In this document: positions 54,525 to 64,000 of the stretch, one piece after another
How positions within the stretch are numbered: position 1 is the stretch's first letter
Layout of the letters: each line of letters opens with the position of its first letter
DNA from: Pseudoxanthomonas dokdonensis
Lineage (GTDB): Bacteria > Pseudomonadota > Gammaproteobacteria > Xanthomonadales > Xanthomonadaceae
DNA length: 64,000 nucleotides
Assembly (NCBI RefSeq): GCF_001431405.1
Contig: NZ_LDJL01000017.1
Location: 62,001 to 126,000, forward strand
Direction of reading: 5' to 3'
Made by a program: the position numbers and the translations under genes
Notes under the pieces: model-generated
What the model saw: the letters and a program-made list of their open reading frames with translations, nothing else
The model's database searches: none
Told to the model about the DNA's origin: nothing

Positions 54525-56486
54525 ATGAGCCAGGCCGCCACGCCGCAACTCACTTTCCGTGCCGTCGTGCTGGCCATCGTGCTGGCGATGGTGCTGGCTG
54601 CCGCCAACGCCTACCTGGGCCTGTTTGCCGGCCTGACCATCGCCACCGCGATTCCGGCGGCGGTGGTGTCGATGGGCATCCTGCGCCTGCTCGGCGGCGG
54701 CACCATCCTCGAAAACAACATCGTCCAGACCGGCGCCTCGGCCGGTTCCTCGATCGCCGCCGGGGTCATCTTCACCATCCCGGCGCTGGTCATCATGGGC
54801 TACTGGCCGGACTTCAAATACTGGTGGGTGCTGGGCATTGCCGGCCTCGGCGGGCTGCTTGGGGTACTGTTCTCGGTGCCGCTGCGGCGCTCGATGATCG
54901 TCGAGGACCCGCTGCCGTTCCCGGAAGGCAAGGCCGCGGCCGAAGTGTTGAAGGCCGGCGACAATCCCGGTCCGGGGCTGAAGATCCTGGCCTTGTCCGG
55001 GGCCATCGGCGCACTGGTCAAGCTGGGCGCGGCCAGTGGCCTGAAAATGATTCCCGACGCCTGGGCCCAGGCCGCCTACCTGGGCAGCGGCCGGGTCATC
55101 GGCTACATCGGCACCAACCTGTCGCCGGCGCTGCTGGGGGTGGGCTATATCGTTGGTCTCAACGTTGGCATCGTGGTCCTGTCCGGCGCGGTGTTGTCCT
55201 GGCATATCGCCATTCCGCTGTACCACGCGTTCTTCCTTGGCAGCGACCCGGCGTTGGCGCAGAGCATCGCCACCGCGCCGGCTGCTGACGCGGCGTTTGC
55301 CATCTGGGGCGCCAAAATCCGTTATCTCGGTGTCGGCACCATGCTGGTCGGCGGCGTCTGGACGCTGTTCTCGCTGCGCAATTCGCTGGTGTCGGGGATC
55401 AAGAGCGGTTTTGCCGCCGCCCGCAAGAGCACCGGCAAGGTCGAGATTGCCGAGACCGAACGCGACCTGCCGATGAAGTGGATGCTGATCGCGCTGGTCG
55501 CCTTCGTGGTCCCGCTGTGGGCGCTGTACCATGCCATCGTCGGCCTGTGGGGCGTCAGCCTGACCATGACCGTGATCATGATCGTCGCCGGTTTCCTGTT
55601 CGTATCGGTTTCCGGTTACCTGGCCGGCCTGATTGGCTCATCCAACAATCCGGTCTCCGGCATCACCATTTCCACCATCCTGTTCGCTTCTGCGGTGCTG
55701 GTGCTGTTGCTCGGCCGTGACTCGCCGATTGGCGCGGTGGCCGCAATCATGATCGGCGCAGTGGTGTGCTGCGCCGCGGCGGTCGGCGGTGACAACCTGC
55801 AGGATCTGAAAGCCGGCTACCTGGTCGGCGCCACTCCCTGGAAGCAGCAGCTGATGCTGGCCATCGGCGCGTTCTCATGCGCGTTGATCATGGCCCCGGT
55901 GCTCAACCTGCTGGCCCATGCCTACGGCATCGGCGCGGCCACCCCGGAACACCCGCAATCGCTGGCGGCGCCACAGGCGACCTTGATGGCCTCGGTTGCC
56001 AAAGGCCTGTTTGGCGGTCAATTGCCCTGGAACATGATTGCCGTCGGTGGCGTCATCGGCGCGGTCATCATCGCCATCGACGAATGGCTGAAGTCGCGCG
56101 GCGCCCGTTTCCGGGTGCCGGTGCTGGCCGCGGCCATCGGTATTTACCTGCCGCTGGAGCTGATGGTGCCGATTTTCCTCGGTGGCCTGATCGCCCACCT
56201 GGTCGAGCGCTACCACAAGGTCAAGGCCGACGACGAGGAAGCCCGCGACCGCGTGCATCGTCCGGGCGTGCTGTTCTCGGCCGGCCTGATCACCGGTGAA
56301 GCGCTGATGGGCATCGCCATCGCGATTCCGATCGTGGTCTCGGCCAATGCCGACGTGCTGGCACTGCCCGAGTCGTTCCATTTCAACCAGTGGATCGGCC
56401 TGCTGGTGCTGGCGGTGGTCGGCTGGCTGCTGTACCGGACCGGGCGCAAGGGCGAGGTCGCGGCCAAGCCGCCGGCCGGCGGCTGA
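54525..56486 (+). CDS. OPT-family oligopeptide transporter
   Basis: 653 residues from ATG 54525. About 15 transmembrane helices. The OPT-type segments LGLFAGLTIATAIPAAVVSM, ENNIVQTGASAGSSIAAGVI and GLIGSSNNPVSGITISTI are clear. Bacterial OPT members import oligopeptides or metal chelates; the local context favours peptides. The frame is open 30 bp further upstream without a good start. Confidence 0.92.
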   Translation: MSQAATPQLTFRAVVLAIVLAMVLAAANAYLGLFAGLTIATAIPAAVVSMGILRLLGGGTILENNIVQTGASAGSSIAAGVIFTIPALVIMGYWPDFKYWWVLGIAGLGGLLGVLFSVPLRRSMIVEDPLPFPEGKAAAEVLKAGDNPGPGLKILALSGAIGALVKLGAASGLKMIPDAWAQAAYLGSGRVIGYIGTNLSPALLGVGYIVGLNVGIVVLSGAVLSWHIAIPLYHAFFLGSDPALAQSIATAPAADAAFAIWGAKIRYLGVGTMLVGGVWTLFSLRNSLVSGIKSGFAAARKSTGKVEIAETERDLPMKWMLIALVAFVVPLWALYHAIVGLWGVSLTMTVIMIVAGFLFVSVSGYLAGLIGSSNNPVSGITISTILFASAVLVLLLGRDSPIGAVAAIMIGAVVCCAAAVGGDNLQDLKAGYLVGATPWKQQLMLAIGAFSCALIMAPVLNLLAHAYGIGAATPEHPQSLAAPQATLMASVAKGLFGGQLPWNMIAVGGVIGAVIIAIDEWLKSRGARFRVPVLAAAIGIYLPLELMVPIFLGGLIAHLVERYHKVKADDEEARDRVHRPGVLFSAGLITGEALMGIAIAIPIVVSANADVLALPESFHFNQWIGLLVLAVVGWLLYRTGRKGEVAAKPPAGG

Positions 56487-56586
56487 CGCCCGCCCGCCGG
56501 CAGTGCTGAGCGGGGCATGACTTCATGCCTTTGCGCTGGATGTCGATTGCGGCCTAACATCGGGGTTTCTTTTGCCGGAGCCCCGG

Positions 56587-58650
56587 ATGAACCTGCGTTT
56601 TGCCCTGCTGCCCCTCTGCCTGCTGGCCAGCGTGCCGGCACTCGCTGCCAATCGCGGCCTGGATGTCCGCGACATGGTGGCGCTGGACCGCTACTCCTCG
56701 CCAGTGCTGTCGCCGGATGGCAGCCAGCTGGTGTTCGCCAAGCGGGTGATGGACCAGGCCCGGACCAAGGCCAGCACCAGCCTGTGGCGCCGGAACCTGC
56801 TGACCCGCGACCAGCGCCCGCCCAGCCGGCTGACCCCGGACGGCTGGAACGTCAATTCACCGTCGTTCTCGGCCGATGGCAAGACCGTGTACTTCCTCAG
56901 CAGCCAGTCCGGCAGCCAGCAGCTGTATGCAATGCCGGCCGAAGGTGGCAAGCCGCGCCAGCTGACCGACATCGCGCTGGACGTGGGCAGCTACAAAATT
57001 TCGCCGGACGATGGCCGCATCGCGTTCACCGTCGACACGTTCGCCGACTGCGGCGCCGACTTCGCCTGCAGCAAGAAGAAGCTGGATGACACCGAAGCCT
57101 CGCCGGCCACCGGGGTCGTCTTCGACCAGTTGTTCGTGCGCCACTGGGATACCTGGAACGATGGCCGCCGCAGCCGCCTGTACGTGGCCGACATGCCGGC
57201 CGGCAAGGCCATGGCCAAGGCCGCGACCGGGCTGAGCCAGGCCCTGGTCGGCGATCTGCCGTCCAAGCCGTTTGGCGATGACAGCGAATACACCTGGGCA
57301 CCGGACGGTGCGTCGCTGGTGGCCAGCGTGCGGGTGGCCGACAAGAGCGAGCCGTGGTCGACCAACTTCGACCTGTACCAGCTCGCCATCGATGGCAAGA
57401 GCGCACCGAAGAACCTGACCGCCTCCAATCCGGCCTGGGATACCGGTCCGGTATTCAGCGCCGATGGCAAAACCCTGTACTACCGGGCGATGAAGCGTCC
57501 GGGTTTCGAGGCTGATCGCTTTGCCCTGATGGCGTTGGACCTGGCCAGCGGCAACAGCCGCGAGATCGCCGCCGACTGGGATCGCTCGGCCGACGGCATC
57601 ACCCTGGCCGACGATGGCAACAGCATCTACACCACCGCCCAGGACCTGGGCGAGCACCCGTTGTTCAAGGTCGACATCGCCAGCGGCGCGGTACAGAAGA
57701 TCATCGGTGACGGCAGCGTCTCCAGCATCGACATCGCCGGCGACACGCTGGCCCTGTCGCGCAATTCGTTGACCAGCGGCGACCAGCTGTTCACCACCAC
57801 CCTGGCCGGGCAGCCGCTGCGTGCGATCACCCCCAGCGCCGGCGAGATGCTGCCGGAGGTCAAGTTCGGCGACTTCGAGCAGTTTTCATTCAAGGGCTGG
57901 AACAACGAAACCGTGCACGGCTACGTGGTCAAGCCCTGGAACTACCAGGAGGGCAAGACCTATCCGGTGGCGTTCCTGGTCCACGGCGGCCCGCAGGGCA
58001 GCTTCGGCAATGGCTGGAGCTACCGCTGGAATCCGCAGACCTATGCCGGCCAGGGCTACGCGGTGGTGATGATCGATTTCCACGGCTCCACCGGCTATGG
58101 CCAGGCGTTCACCGATGCCATCAGCCAGCACTGGGGCGACCGGCCGCTGGAAGATCTGCAGAAGGGCTGGGCCGCGGCGCAGCAGCAGTACCGGTTCCTG
58201 GATGGCGACAAGGCCTGCGCACTGGGCGCCAGCTACGGTGGCTACATGGTCTACTGGATGGCCGGCAAATGGAACAAACCGTGGAAATGCCTTGTCGACC
58301 ACGATGGCGTATTCGACAACCGGATGATGGGTTACAGCACCGAGGAACTGTGGTTCAGCGAGTGGGAAAACGGTGGCACCCCGTACGAGAACCCGGAAGG
58401 CTACGAGAAGTTCAATCCGGCACTGCACGTGGACCAGTGGAAAGTACCGATGCTGGTCATCCATGGACAGATGGATTTCCGCATTCCGGTCGAGCAGGGC
58501 CTGGCCGCATTCAGCGCGCTGCAACGCAAGGGCATCGAATCCAAGTTGCTGTATTTCCCCGACGAGAATCATTGGGTGCTCAAGCCGCAGAACAGCATCC
58601 TGTGGCATGACACCGTCAACGACTGGTTGAAGCAACACATCGGCGAGTAA
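56587..58650 (+). CDS. Secreted S9 dipeptidyl/acylaminoacyl peptidase
   Basis: 687 residues from ATG 56587, signal peptide LLPLCLLASVPALA. Seven-bladed propeller with repeated SPDG/SADGK motifs, then the hydrolase: S549 in GASYGGYMVYWM, D630 in HGQMDFRIP and H662 in DENHWVLKP. Closer to DPP V/acylaminoacyl peptidases than to the two upstream S9 copies. Ends at an efficient terminator. Confidence 0.93.
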   Translation: MNLRFALLPLCLLASVPALAANRGLDVRDMVALDRYSSPVLSPDGSQLVFAKRVMDQARTKASTSLWRRNLLTRDQRPPSRLTPDGWNVNSPSFSADGKTVYFLSSQSGSQQLYAMPAEGGKPRQLTDIALDVGSYKISPDDGRIAFTVDTFADCGADFACSKKKLDDTEASPATGVVFDQLFVRHWDTWNDGRRSRLYVADMPAGKAMAKAATGLSQALVGDLPSKPFGDDSEYTWAPDGASLVASVRVADKSEPWSTNFDLYQLAIDGKSAPKNLTASNPAWDTGPVFSADGKTLYYRAMKRPGFEADRFALMALDLASGNSREIAADWDRSADGITLADDGNSIYTTAQDLGEHPLFKVDIASGAVQKIIGDGSVSSIDIAGDTLALSRNSLTSGDQLFTTTLAGQPLRAITPSAGEMLPEVKFGDFEQFSFKGWNNETVHGYVVKPWNYQEGKTYPVAFLVHGGPQGSFGNGWSYRWNPQTYAGQGYAVVMIDFHGSTGYGQAFTDAISQHWGDRPLEDLQKGWAAAQQQYRFLDGDKACALGASYGGYMVYWMAGKWNKPWKCLVDHDGVFDNRMMGYSTEELWFSEWENGGTPYENPEGYEKFNPALHVDQWKVPMLVIHGQMDFRIPVEQGLAAFSALQRKGIESKLLYFPDENHWVLKPQNSILWHDTVNDWLKQHIGE

Positions 58651-58660
58651 GTTGTGTGAT

Positions 58661-58691
58661 GGCACGCCACCGCGGTGGCGTGCCTTTTTTT
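58661..58691 (+). terminator. Rho-independent terminator of the S9 gene
   Basis: Perfect 11-bp stem GGCACGCCACC (58661-58671) and complement (58674-58684), GC loop, then TTTTTTT. It overlaps the leader of the following DUF819 gene. Confidence 0.95.
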
Positions 58692-58709
58692 CATCCGGAG
58701 GGGATGCCG

Positions 58710-59966
58710 ATGGCGATTGCCGAAACCAGCCAGGCGCTGATTACCAATGACAAAGTGGTGTTCGGCCTGCTGGCCGCCACCCTGGGCTTCGTGTTCTGGA
58801 GCTCCTCGCGGCCAACTGGCCTGTGGCAGCGTTTCTACACCTTCGTACCGTCGATCGTACTGTGTTACCTGCTGCCGGCGGCCTACAACACCTTCGGCCT
58901 GATCGATGGCCACGCCTCGGGCCTGTACCCGATGGCGCGCGACTACCTGCTGCCGGCGGCGCTGGTGCTGTTCTGCCTGTCGATGGACGTCAAGGGCATC
59001 ATCCGCCTGGGACCGAAGGCGATGATCATGTTCGTGGTCGGTACCCTCGGCGTCATGGTCGGTGCCTGGGTCGCATTCGAGGCGATGAAGGTCATCCACC
59101 CGGCCACCGTGGCTGGCGAGACCTGGCGTGGCATGACCACGATCGCCGGCAGCTGGATCGGCGGTGGCGCCAACCAGGCGGCAATGAAGGAAGTATTCGA
59201 AGTCGACGCGACCCTGTTCGGACAGTTTGCCGCCGTCGACGTGCTGGTCGCCTATGTGTGGATGGCGGTGCTGTTGTTCATGGCCTCGCGGGCCCCGGCG
59301 ATTGATCGCTGGAACAAGGCCGACACCAGCGCCATCGAAGACCTGAAGCAGCGTATCGAAAGCTACCAGGCCCAGCATTCGCGCATTCCGACGCTGACCG
59401 ATTTGATCCTGATCCTGGCCATCGGCTTCGGCTTCACCAGCCTGGCGCACTTCCTGGCCGAGCCGCTGGTGGCGTGGATCACCTCACTGCCGGCCGAGTG
59501 GCGCCTGCGCGATTACAGCCTGGATTCACTGTTTTTCTGGCTGGTGATCCTGGCGACCACCTTTGGCGTGGCACTGAGCTTCACCCGCGCCCGTGAACTG
59601 GAAGGCGCCGGTGCTTCCAAATTCGGCTCGGTGATGCTGTACGTGCTGATCGCCGCGATCGGCATGCAGATGGATCTGAAGTCGCTGGCCGACAAGCCGC
59701 TGCTGTTGCTGCTTGGCTTGATCTGGATCTGCGTGCATGCGGCGGTGATGTTGCTGGTGGCGAGGTTGATTCGCGCACCGGTGTTCTTCATGGCGGTTGG
59801 TTCGCAGGCCAATATCGGCGGCGCTGCCAGCGCGCCGGTGGTGGCCAGTGCATTCCATCCGGCGCTGGCACCGGTCGGTGTGCTGCTCGGCGTCTGTGGT
59901 TACGCGCTGGGCACCTACGGCGCGTACATCACCGGCATCGTGCTGCGGATGCTGGCCGGCGGTTGA
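58710..59966 (+). CDS. DUF819-family membrane protein
   Basis: 418 residues from ATG 58710; GGAGG at 58697 is 8 bp away, against 2 bp for the ATG at 58704. About ten transmembrane helices, with the family segments LPAAYNTFGLIDG, TTIAGSWIGGGANQAAMKEV, and GSQANIGGAASAPVVASAF. Related to YjcL-like DUF819 proteins, whose function is unproven; suggested to transport small solutes. Same direction as the S9 gene but with its own terminator between. Confidence 0.88.
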   Translation: MAIAETSQALITNDKVVFGLLAATLGFVFWSSSRPTGLWQRFYTFVPSIVLCYLLPAAYNTFGLIDGHASGLYPMARDYLLPAALVLFCLSMDVKGIIRLGPKAMIMFVVGTLGVMVGAWVAFEAMKVIHPATVAGETWRGMTTIAGSWIGGGANQAAMKEVFEVDATLFGQFAAVDVLVAYVWMAVLLFMASRAPAIDRWNKADTSAIEDLKQRIESYQAQHSRIPTLTDLILILAIGFGFTSLAHFLAEPLVAWITSLPAEWRLRDYSLDSLFFWLVILATTFGVALSFTRARELEGAGASKFGSVMLYVLIAAIGMQMDLKSLADKPLLLLLGLIWICVHAAVMLLVARLIRAPVFFMAVGSQANIGGAASAPVVASAFHPALAPVGVLLGVCGYALGTYGAYITGIVLRMLAGG

Positions 59967-60044
59967 TCATCGCCACGCTGTATCGAACGCAGCAGCGGGC
60001 GCGATGGCAGCGTCCATCGCGTCCGCTGATGGCAGCGTCGTCAG

Positions 60045-63000
60045 CTAGCTCTTGCCCAGCGTCAGCAACAGGGCCTTGGCGGCATTGAAGCGATCCGGCG
60101 CTTCCGGCAGTGGCACCTTGATCCGCAGTTTGTCGGGACCGTCCATTGAATACAGCTTCGGCTGCTTCTGGATCATCTGGATGATCGCCATCGGATCGAT
60201 GTCGGGTTTGCTTTCGAAGACGATGCGGCCGCCATTCTCACCCAGTTCCAGCTTGCGCAGGCCCAGCGCGGTGGCGTCGAGCTTCAGTTCGGCGGTGGCG
60301 AACAGATATTTGACCGGGTCCGGCAGGATGCCGAAGCGATCAATCATTTCCACCTGCAGGTCACGCAGCTCATCGCTGTCGCGGGCGCTGCTGATGCGCT
60401 TGTACAGGGTCAGGCGGGTGTGCACGTCGGGCAGGTAGTCGTCCGGGATCAATGCCGGCACATGCAGTTCGACTTCGGCGCCGCGGTGTTCCTGGCCGGC
60501 ATCGACATCCGGCAGTTTGCCCTGCTTGATACTGCGCACCGCGCGTTCCAGCAGCTCGGTGTACAGGCTGAAGCCGATCTCGGCCATCTGTCCGCTCTGG
60601 TCCTCGCCGAGCAGTTCACCGGCGCCGCGGATTTCCAGATCGTGGGTGGCCAGGGTGAAACCGGCGCCCAGTTCGTCCATCGAGGCAATCGCTTCCAGCC
60701 GGCGCTGCGCATCGGCGGTGATGCTGCGTTTGTCCGGCACCACCAGGTAGGCATAGGAGCGATGGTGGGAGCGACCGACGCGGCCGCGCAACTGGTGCAG
60801 CTGGGCCAGGCCGAAGCGGTCGGCGCGGTTGATGATGATGGTGTTGGCATTGGGAATATCGATGCCGGACTCGATGATGGTGGTGCACAACAACACGTTG
60901 AAGCGCTGTTTCTGGAACGACAGCATCACCTGTTCCAGTTCGCGCTCGGGCATCTGTCCGTGGGCCACGCCGATGCGTGCTTCCGGCACCAGTTCGGCCA
61001 GATCCCGCTGCATGCGGCCGATGCTCTCGACATCGTTGTGCAGGAAGTAGACCTGGCCACCACGCGCCAGCTCGCGCTGGAAGGCTTCGCGCAGCAGCGC
61101 GCCATCCCAGGGGGTGACGAAGGTCTGCACCGCCATCCGGTTGGCCGGCGGGGTGGCGATGATGCTCAGATCGCGCAGCCCGGCCATGGCCATGTTGAGG
61201 GTGCGCGGGATCGGGGTGGCGGTCAGGGTCAGCAGGTGGACGTTGGCGCGCATCGCCTTCAGCGCCTCCTTCTGGCGCACGCCGAAGCGTTGCTCCTCGT
61301 CGACGATGACCAGGCCCAGATCCTTGAACTTGACGTCGGGCTGCAACAGACGATGGGTGCCGACGATCACATCGATGCTGCCATCGGCGGCTTTTTCCAG
61401 TTCGGCCTTGATCTCCTTGTTGCTCTTGAAGCGCGACAGCACTTCCACCTTCAGTGGCCAGTCGGCGAAACGGTCACGGAAATTGCGGTAGTGCTGTTCG
61501 GCCAGCAATGTGGTCGGCACCAGCACCGCGACCTGCTTGCCGGCACTGGCGGCGGCGAACGCGGCGCGCACCGCGACTTCGGTCTTGCCGAAGCCGACGT
61601 CGCCGCAGACCACCCGGTCCATCGGCTGGCTGCTGGCCAGATCCCGGATCACCGCCTCGATGGCGTGGTGCTGATCCGGGGTTTCCTCGAATGGGAAACC
61701 AGCCGCGAACGGCTCGTACATCGCCCGGTCCAGTTGCAGCGCCAGCCCGGCGCGGGCCTGCCGGCGGGCCTGGATTTCCAGCAGTTCGGCGGCCACGTCG
61801 CGGACTTTCTCGGCCGCTTTCTTCTTGGCTTTGCTCCAGGCTTCGCCGCCGAGCGAATGCAGCGGCGCGGTTTCCACCGATGCGCCAGAATAGCGGCTGA
61901 TCAGATGCAGCTGCGCGACCGGCACATACAGGCGGTCGCCCTTGGCGTATTCGATTTCCAGGTATTCGGCCGGGGTGCCGCCGGCTTCCAGCACCACCAG
62001 CCCGCGGTAACGGCCAACACCGTGATCCTCGTGGACGATCGGCGCGCCTTCGCTGAGTTCGCCGAGGTCGCGGATGATCGCCTCCGGCTCGCGACCGGTG
62101 CGCTTGCGGCGATGCGCCTGGGTGGCGCGTTCGGGGAACAGCTGGCGCTCGGTCAGCACCGCGATCGCCGGCGCGTCCAGGGCAAAGCCGTCTTCCAGCG
62201 GCGCGACCGTGATCGCAAAGCGGTTGCCGGCCTCGTCACTGCTCAGGAAGGCGTTGAAGCCGGCTTGCGGCGCCGGGTGCAGGTTGGCGGCCTGCAGCAC
62301 TTCCAGCAGCGCTTCGCGGCGGCCGGCCGAATCTGCGGCAATCAATACCTTGCCCGGGTAATGCTGCACGAACGAGGCCAGCGCATTGGCGGCCGGGCCG
62401 TCCTTGCTGGCGACCGGCAGCGGCGGCAGTGGTTGTTCCGGCAGGGCGTGGGCCTCGCCATGGCGCGGATGCTGCGGGCCGCATACCTCGACGCGCGGCA
62501 TGCCGTTGAGGATTTCGCGCAGCCCATCCGGCGGCAGGTACAGCTCCTGCGGCGGCAGCAGCGGACGCTCGACATCATGGCGACGCTGTTCGTAACGGTT
62601 GAGGGTCTGCGCCCAGAATGCTTCGCTGGCCTCGCTGCTGCCATCGGCCAGCAGTGGCAGTGCGTCGGCGTCGAGATAATCGAACAGGGTCGCGGTCTGG
62701 TCGAAGAACAGCGGCAGGTAATACTCGACCCCGGCCGGCACCAGCCCGGACTTCAGATCCTGGTACAGCGCGCTGCGGCGGGTGTCGACGTCAAACCGTT
62801 CGCGCAGCAGCTTCATGGCCCGTTCGAGTGCCGCCTCGTCCAGCGGCACTTCGCGTCCGGGCAGCATCTGGATGGCGTCGGTCTTCTCCAGCGAGCGCTG
62901 GGTGTCCGGGTCGAATTCGCGGATCGAATCGATGCTGTCATCGAACAACTCGATCCGCAGCGGCGCCTGCGCGCCCATCGGGTAGACATCCAGCAGACCG

Positions 63001-63521
63001 CCACGCACGGCGAAATCACCCGGGTCCTGGACCTGCGGCACGTGCCGGTAGCTGGCCGCCTCCAGCCGGCGCTTTTCGGCGTCGAAATCCAGGGTCTGGC
63101 CGACCGCGTAGTCGAAGCTGCCGCCGGCGATATGGCGCAGCGGCGGCAGCCGTTGCATCAGTGTCTGCACCGGCACGATGACGATGCCGCGCTTCAGCGT
63201 TGGCAGGCGATGCAGGGCCGCCAGCCGCTGCGAGATGATGTCCGGGTGCGGACTGAACTGGTCGTAGGCCAGGGTCTCCCAATCCGGGAACGGCACCACC
63301 GGCAGGCTGGCATCGGCCCCGAGCAGGGTATGCAGATCGGCCTCCAGCTGGTGGGCATCGTGGTTGTCGCGGGCGACCACCAGCAGCGGCCCGGCATGCG
63401 CGTCGGCGGCGCGGGCGATGAACCAGGCCAGCGCGCTCGGCGAGGCAGGGGCGCGCCACCAGGCACGGGGCTGGCCGCGCTTGGGCAGGGGAGGGCTGGG
63501 AAAATCGTTGGCTTGGGTCAT
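60045..63521 (-). CDS. mfd: Transcription-repair coupling factor
   Basis: 1158 residues from ATG 63521, the normal length for Mfd. UvrB-like domains at the N-terminus (WETLAYDQFSPHPDIISQRL), the RNA-polymerase-interaction (CarD-like) region DHGVGRYRGLVVLEAGG, SF2 translocase motifs GDVGFGKTEVA (around 640), DEEQRFGV and TATPIPRTLNMA, and the C-terminal TRCF domain. It removes stalled RNA polymerase at DNA lesions and recruits UvrA. The 248 bp between it and the next gene contain no feature I can support. Confidence 0.97.
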   Translation of the reverse strand: MTQANDFPSPPLPKRGQPRAWWRAPASPSALAWFIARAADAHAGPLLVVARDNHDAHQLEADLHTLLGADASLPVVPFPDWETLAYDQFSPHPDIISQRLAALHRLPTLKRGIVIVPVQTLMQRLPPLRHIAGGSFDYAVGQTLDFDAEKRRLEAASYRHVPQVQDPGDFAVRGGLLDVYPMGAQAPLRIELFDDSIDSIREFDPDTQRSLEKTDAIQMLPGREVPLDEAALERAMKLLRERFDVDTRRSALYQDLKSGLVPAGVEYYLPLFFDQTATLFDYLDADALPLLADGSSEASEAFWAQTLNRYEQRRHDVERPLLPPQELYLPPDGLREILNGMPRVEVCGPQHPRHGEAHALPEQPLPPLPVASKDGPAANALASFVQHYPGKVLIAADSAGRREALLEVLQAANLHPAPQAGFNAFLSSDEAGNRFAITVAPLEDGFALDAPAIAVLTERQLFPERATQAHRRKRTGREPEAIIRDLGELSEGAPIVHEDHGVGRYRGLVVLEAGGTPAEYLEIEYAKGDRLYVPVAQLHLISRYSGASVETAPLHSLGGEAWSKAKKKAAEKVRDVAAELLEIQARRQARAGLALQLDRAMYEPFAAGFPFEETPDQHHAIEAVIRDLASSQPMDRVVCGDVGFGKTEVAVRAAFAAASAGKQVAVLVPTTLLAEQHYRNFRDRFADWPLKVEVLSRFKSNKEIKAELEKAADGSIDVIVGTHRLLQPDVKFKDLGLVIVDEEQRFGVRQKEALKAMRANVHLLTLTATPIPRTLNMAMAGLRDLSIIATPPANRMAVQTFVTPWDGALLREAFQRELARGGQVYFLHNDVESIGRMQRDLAELVPEARIGVAHGQMPERELEQVMLSFQKQRFNVLLCTTIIESGIDIPNANTIIINRADRFGLAQLHQLRGRVGRSHHRSYAYLVVPDKRSITADAQRRLEAIASMDELGAGFTLATHDLEIRGAGELLGEDQSGQMAEIGFSLYTELLERAVRSIKQGKLPDVDAGQEHRGAEVELHVPALIPDDYLPDVHTRLTLYKRISSARDSDELRDLQVEMIDRFGILPDPVKYLFATAELKLDATALGLRKLELGENGGRIVFESKPDIDPMAIIQMIQKQPKLYSMDGPDKLRIKVPLPEAPDRFNAAKALLLTLGKS

Positions 63522-63769
63522 GTCAGGGCAAATGGACGACAGCGCCGGCGAGCCGTGGCCCGCAGCGCAGAACAATGGGTGGGCAGTTTAACGCTGTTGC
63601 GGTAACCGGTTGGTGGATGCGCGATGGCGCTGCCGGAGGCAAAGACAGGTGCAGGCCGCAACGCGCAATACGCGCAGGCACGTTGGCCAGGCGGGCCTGA
63701 GCGCCAAGGCATCGGACACTGGCGAGGGTCAATTCCGGATGGGCACGCGGCGCCCGGCGACAGGTGTGT

Positions 63770-64000
63770 TTACGCGCCTTCGTTCAAGTCCAGCACGACC
63801 CGCACCAGGCCAGGTGTGTCCAGCTCGCGCACGCGCTTGAATCCCAGCGATTGCGCCAGTTGCAGCATCGGCAGGTTGCTGTCCAGCACGTCGCCATACA
63901 GGCGGTCGAGCTTCTTGGAGCGGGCCCATTTGACCAGTTTGCGCATCAGATGACGGCCGAGGCCCTGGCCGGCGATGAAATGGCTGACCAGGATGGCGAA
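63770..64000 (-). CDS. GNAT acetyltransferase domain (5' part outside window)
   Basis: The last 76 residues are present, ending at TAA (63772-63770). The acetyl-CoA loop GQGLGRHLM and the following MRKLVKWARSKKLDRLYGDV and LAQSLGFKRVREL match the C-terminal half of the GNAT fold. The closest pattern I know is the acetyltransferase end of PatZ-like fused ADP-forming acyl-CoA ligases, so the full protein could be much larger than a single GNAT; the window does not show it. Confidence 0.78.
   Translation of the reverse strand, partial: FAILVSHFIAGQGLGRHLMRKLVKWARSKKLDRLYGDVLDSNLPMLQLAQSLGFKRVRELDTPGLVRVVLDLNEGA

Noticed and set aside
60420..63605. 1061-residue plus-strand frame opposite mfd
   Set aside because: It mirrors mfd exactly, has the composition of a reverse-complement artefact (Gln/His/Gly-rich) and no start site; mfd on the other strand is complete.

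Overview
The window is about 64 kb of GC-rich chromosome from a gammaproteobacterium that I place in the Xanthomonadaceae/Lysobacteraceae (Xanthomonas, Stenotrophomonas, Lysobacter or Luteimonas relatives). Three things support this: a fused aspartokinase/diaminopimelate decarboxylase (lysC-lysA), the MurL/MurD2 route to D-glutamate in peptidoglycan, and a cluster of GTAG-type REP palindromes like those of Stenotrophomonas. I saw no tRNA, rRNA or CRISPR array.

Layout. 1-10.3 kb is housekeeping: two tandem PhzF-like isomerases (the first cut by the window edge), lysC-lysA, murL-murD2, a secreted dienelactone hydrolase, a 0.5-kb REP array, polyprenyl diphosphate synthase and ssb. 10.36 to about 27.4 kb is an inserted island. 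Its left end carries three overlapping tyrosine recombinases plus a small coiled-coil protein, the layout of recombinase-trio/SE-type integrative elements. Its cargo is a small divergent regulator locus, a ribbon-helix-helix gene, a complete type I restriction-modification set (hsdR, hsdM, hsdS) and three co-transcribed genes: an AAA ATPase, an HNH nuclease and a GHKL ATPase with a PD-(D/E)xK-like tail. This defence operon is the most interesting part of the window.

27.6-44.7 kb is a stress and envelope region: a lipoprotein, a glycine-zipper protein, a large KatE catalase, a ferritin-like protein, PQQ glucose dehydrogenase, a lone receiver protein, an MscS-type channel, several tiny hydrophilic or zinc-ribbon proteins, a BON-domain protein, an NtrC-type regulator, and a lipoprotein/membrane-protein operon. 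A consensus sigma-54 promoter lies in front of the BON gene, immediately downstream of the NtrC-type regulator gene.

44.9-48.3 kb is the dTDP-L-rhamnose operon rfbBACD, every gene overlapping the next by ATGA. 48.4-60.0 kb is a peptide-utilisation cluster: three secreted or periplasmic S9 peptidases, a POT/MFS peptide transporter, an OPT-family transporter and a DUF819-type membrane protein. 60.0-63.5 kb is mfd, followed by the 3' part of a GNAT-type acetyltransferase gene cut by the window end.

How the parts fit: MurD2 adds L-Glu to UDP-MurNAc-L-Ala and MurL epimerises it, so lysA (meso-DAP to lysine) and murL-murD2 sit side by side around cell-wall amino-acid metabolism. The S9 peptidases would release peptides that the POT and OPT carriers import. 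The island's recombinases would mobilise the restriction/defence cargo.
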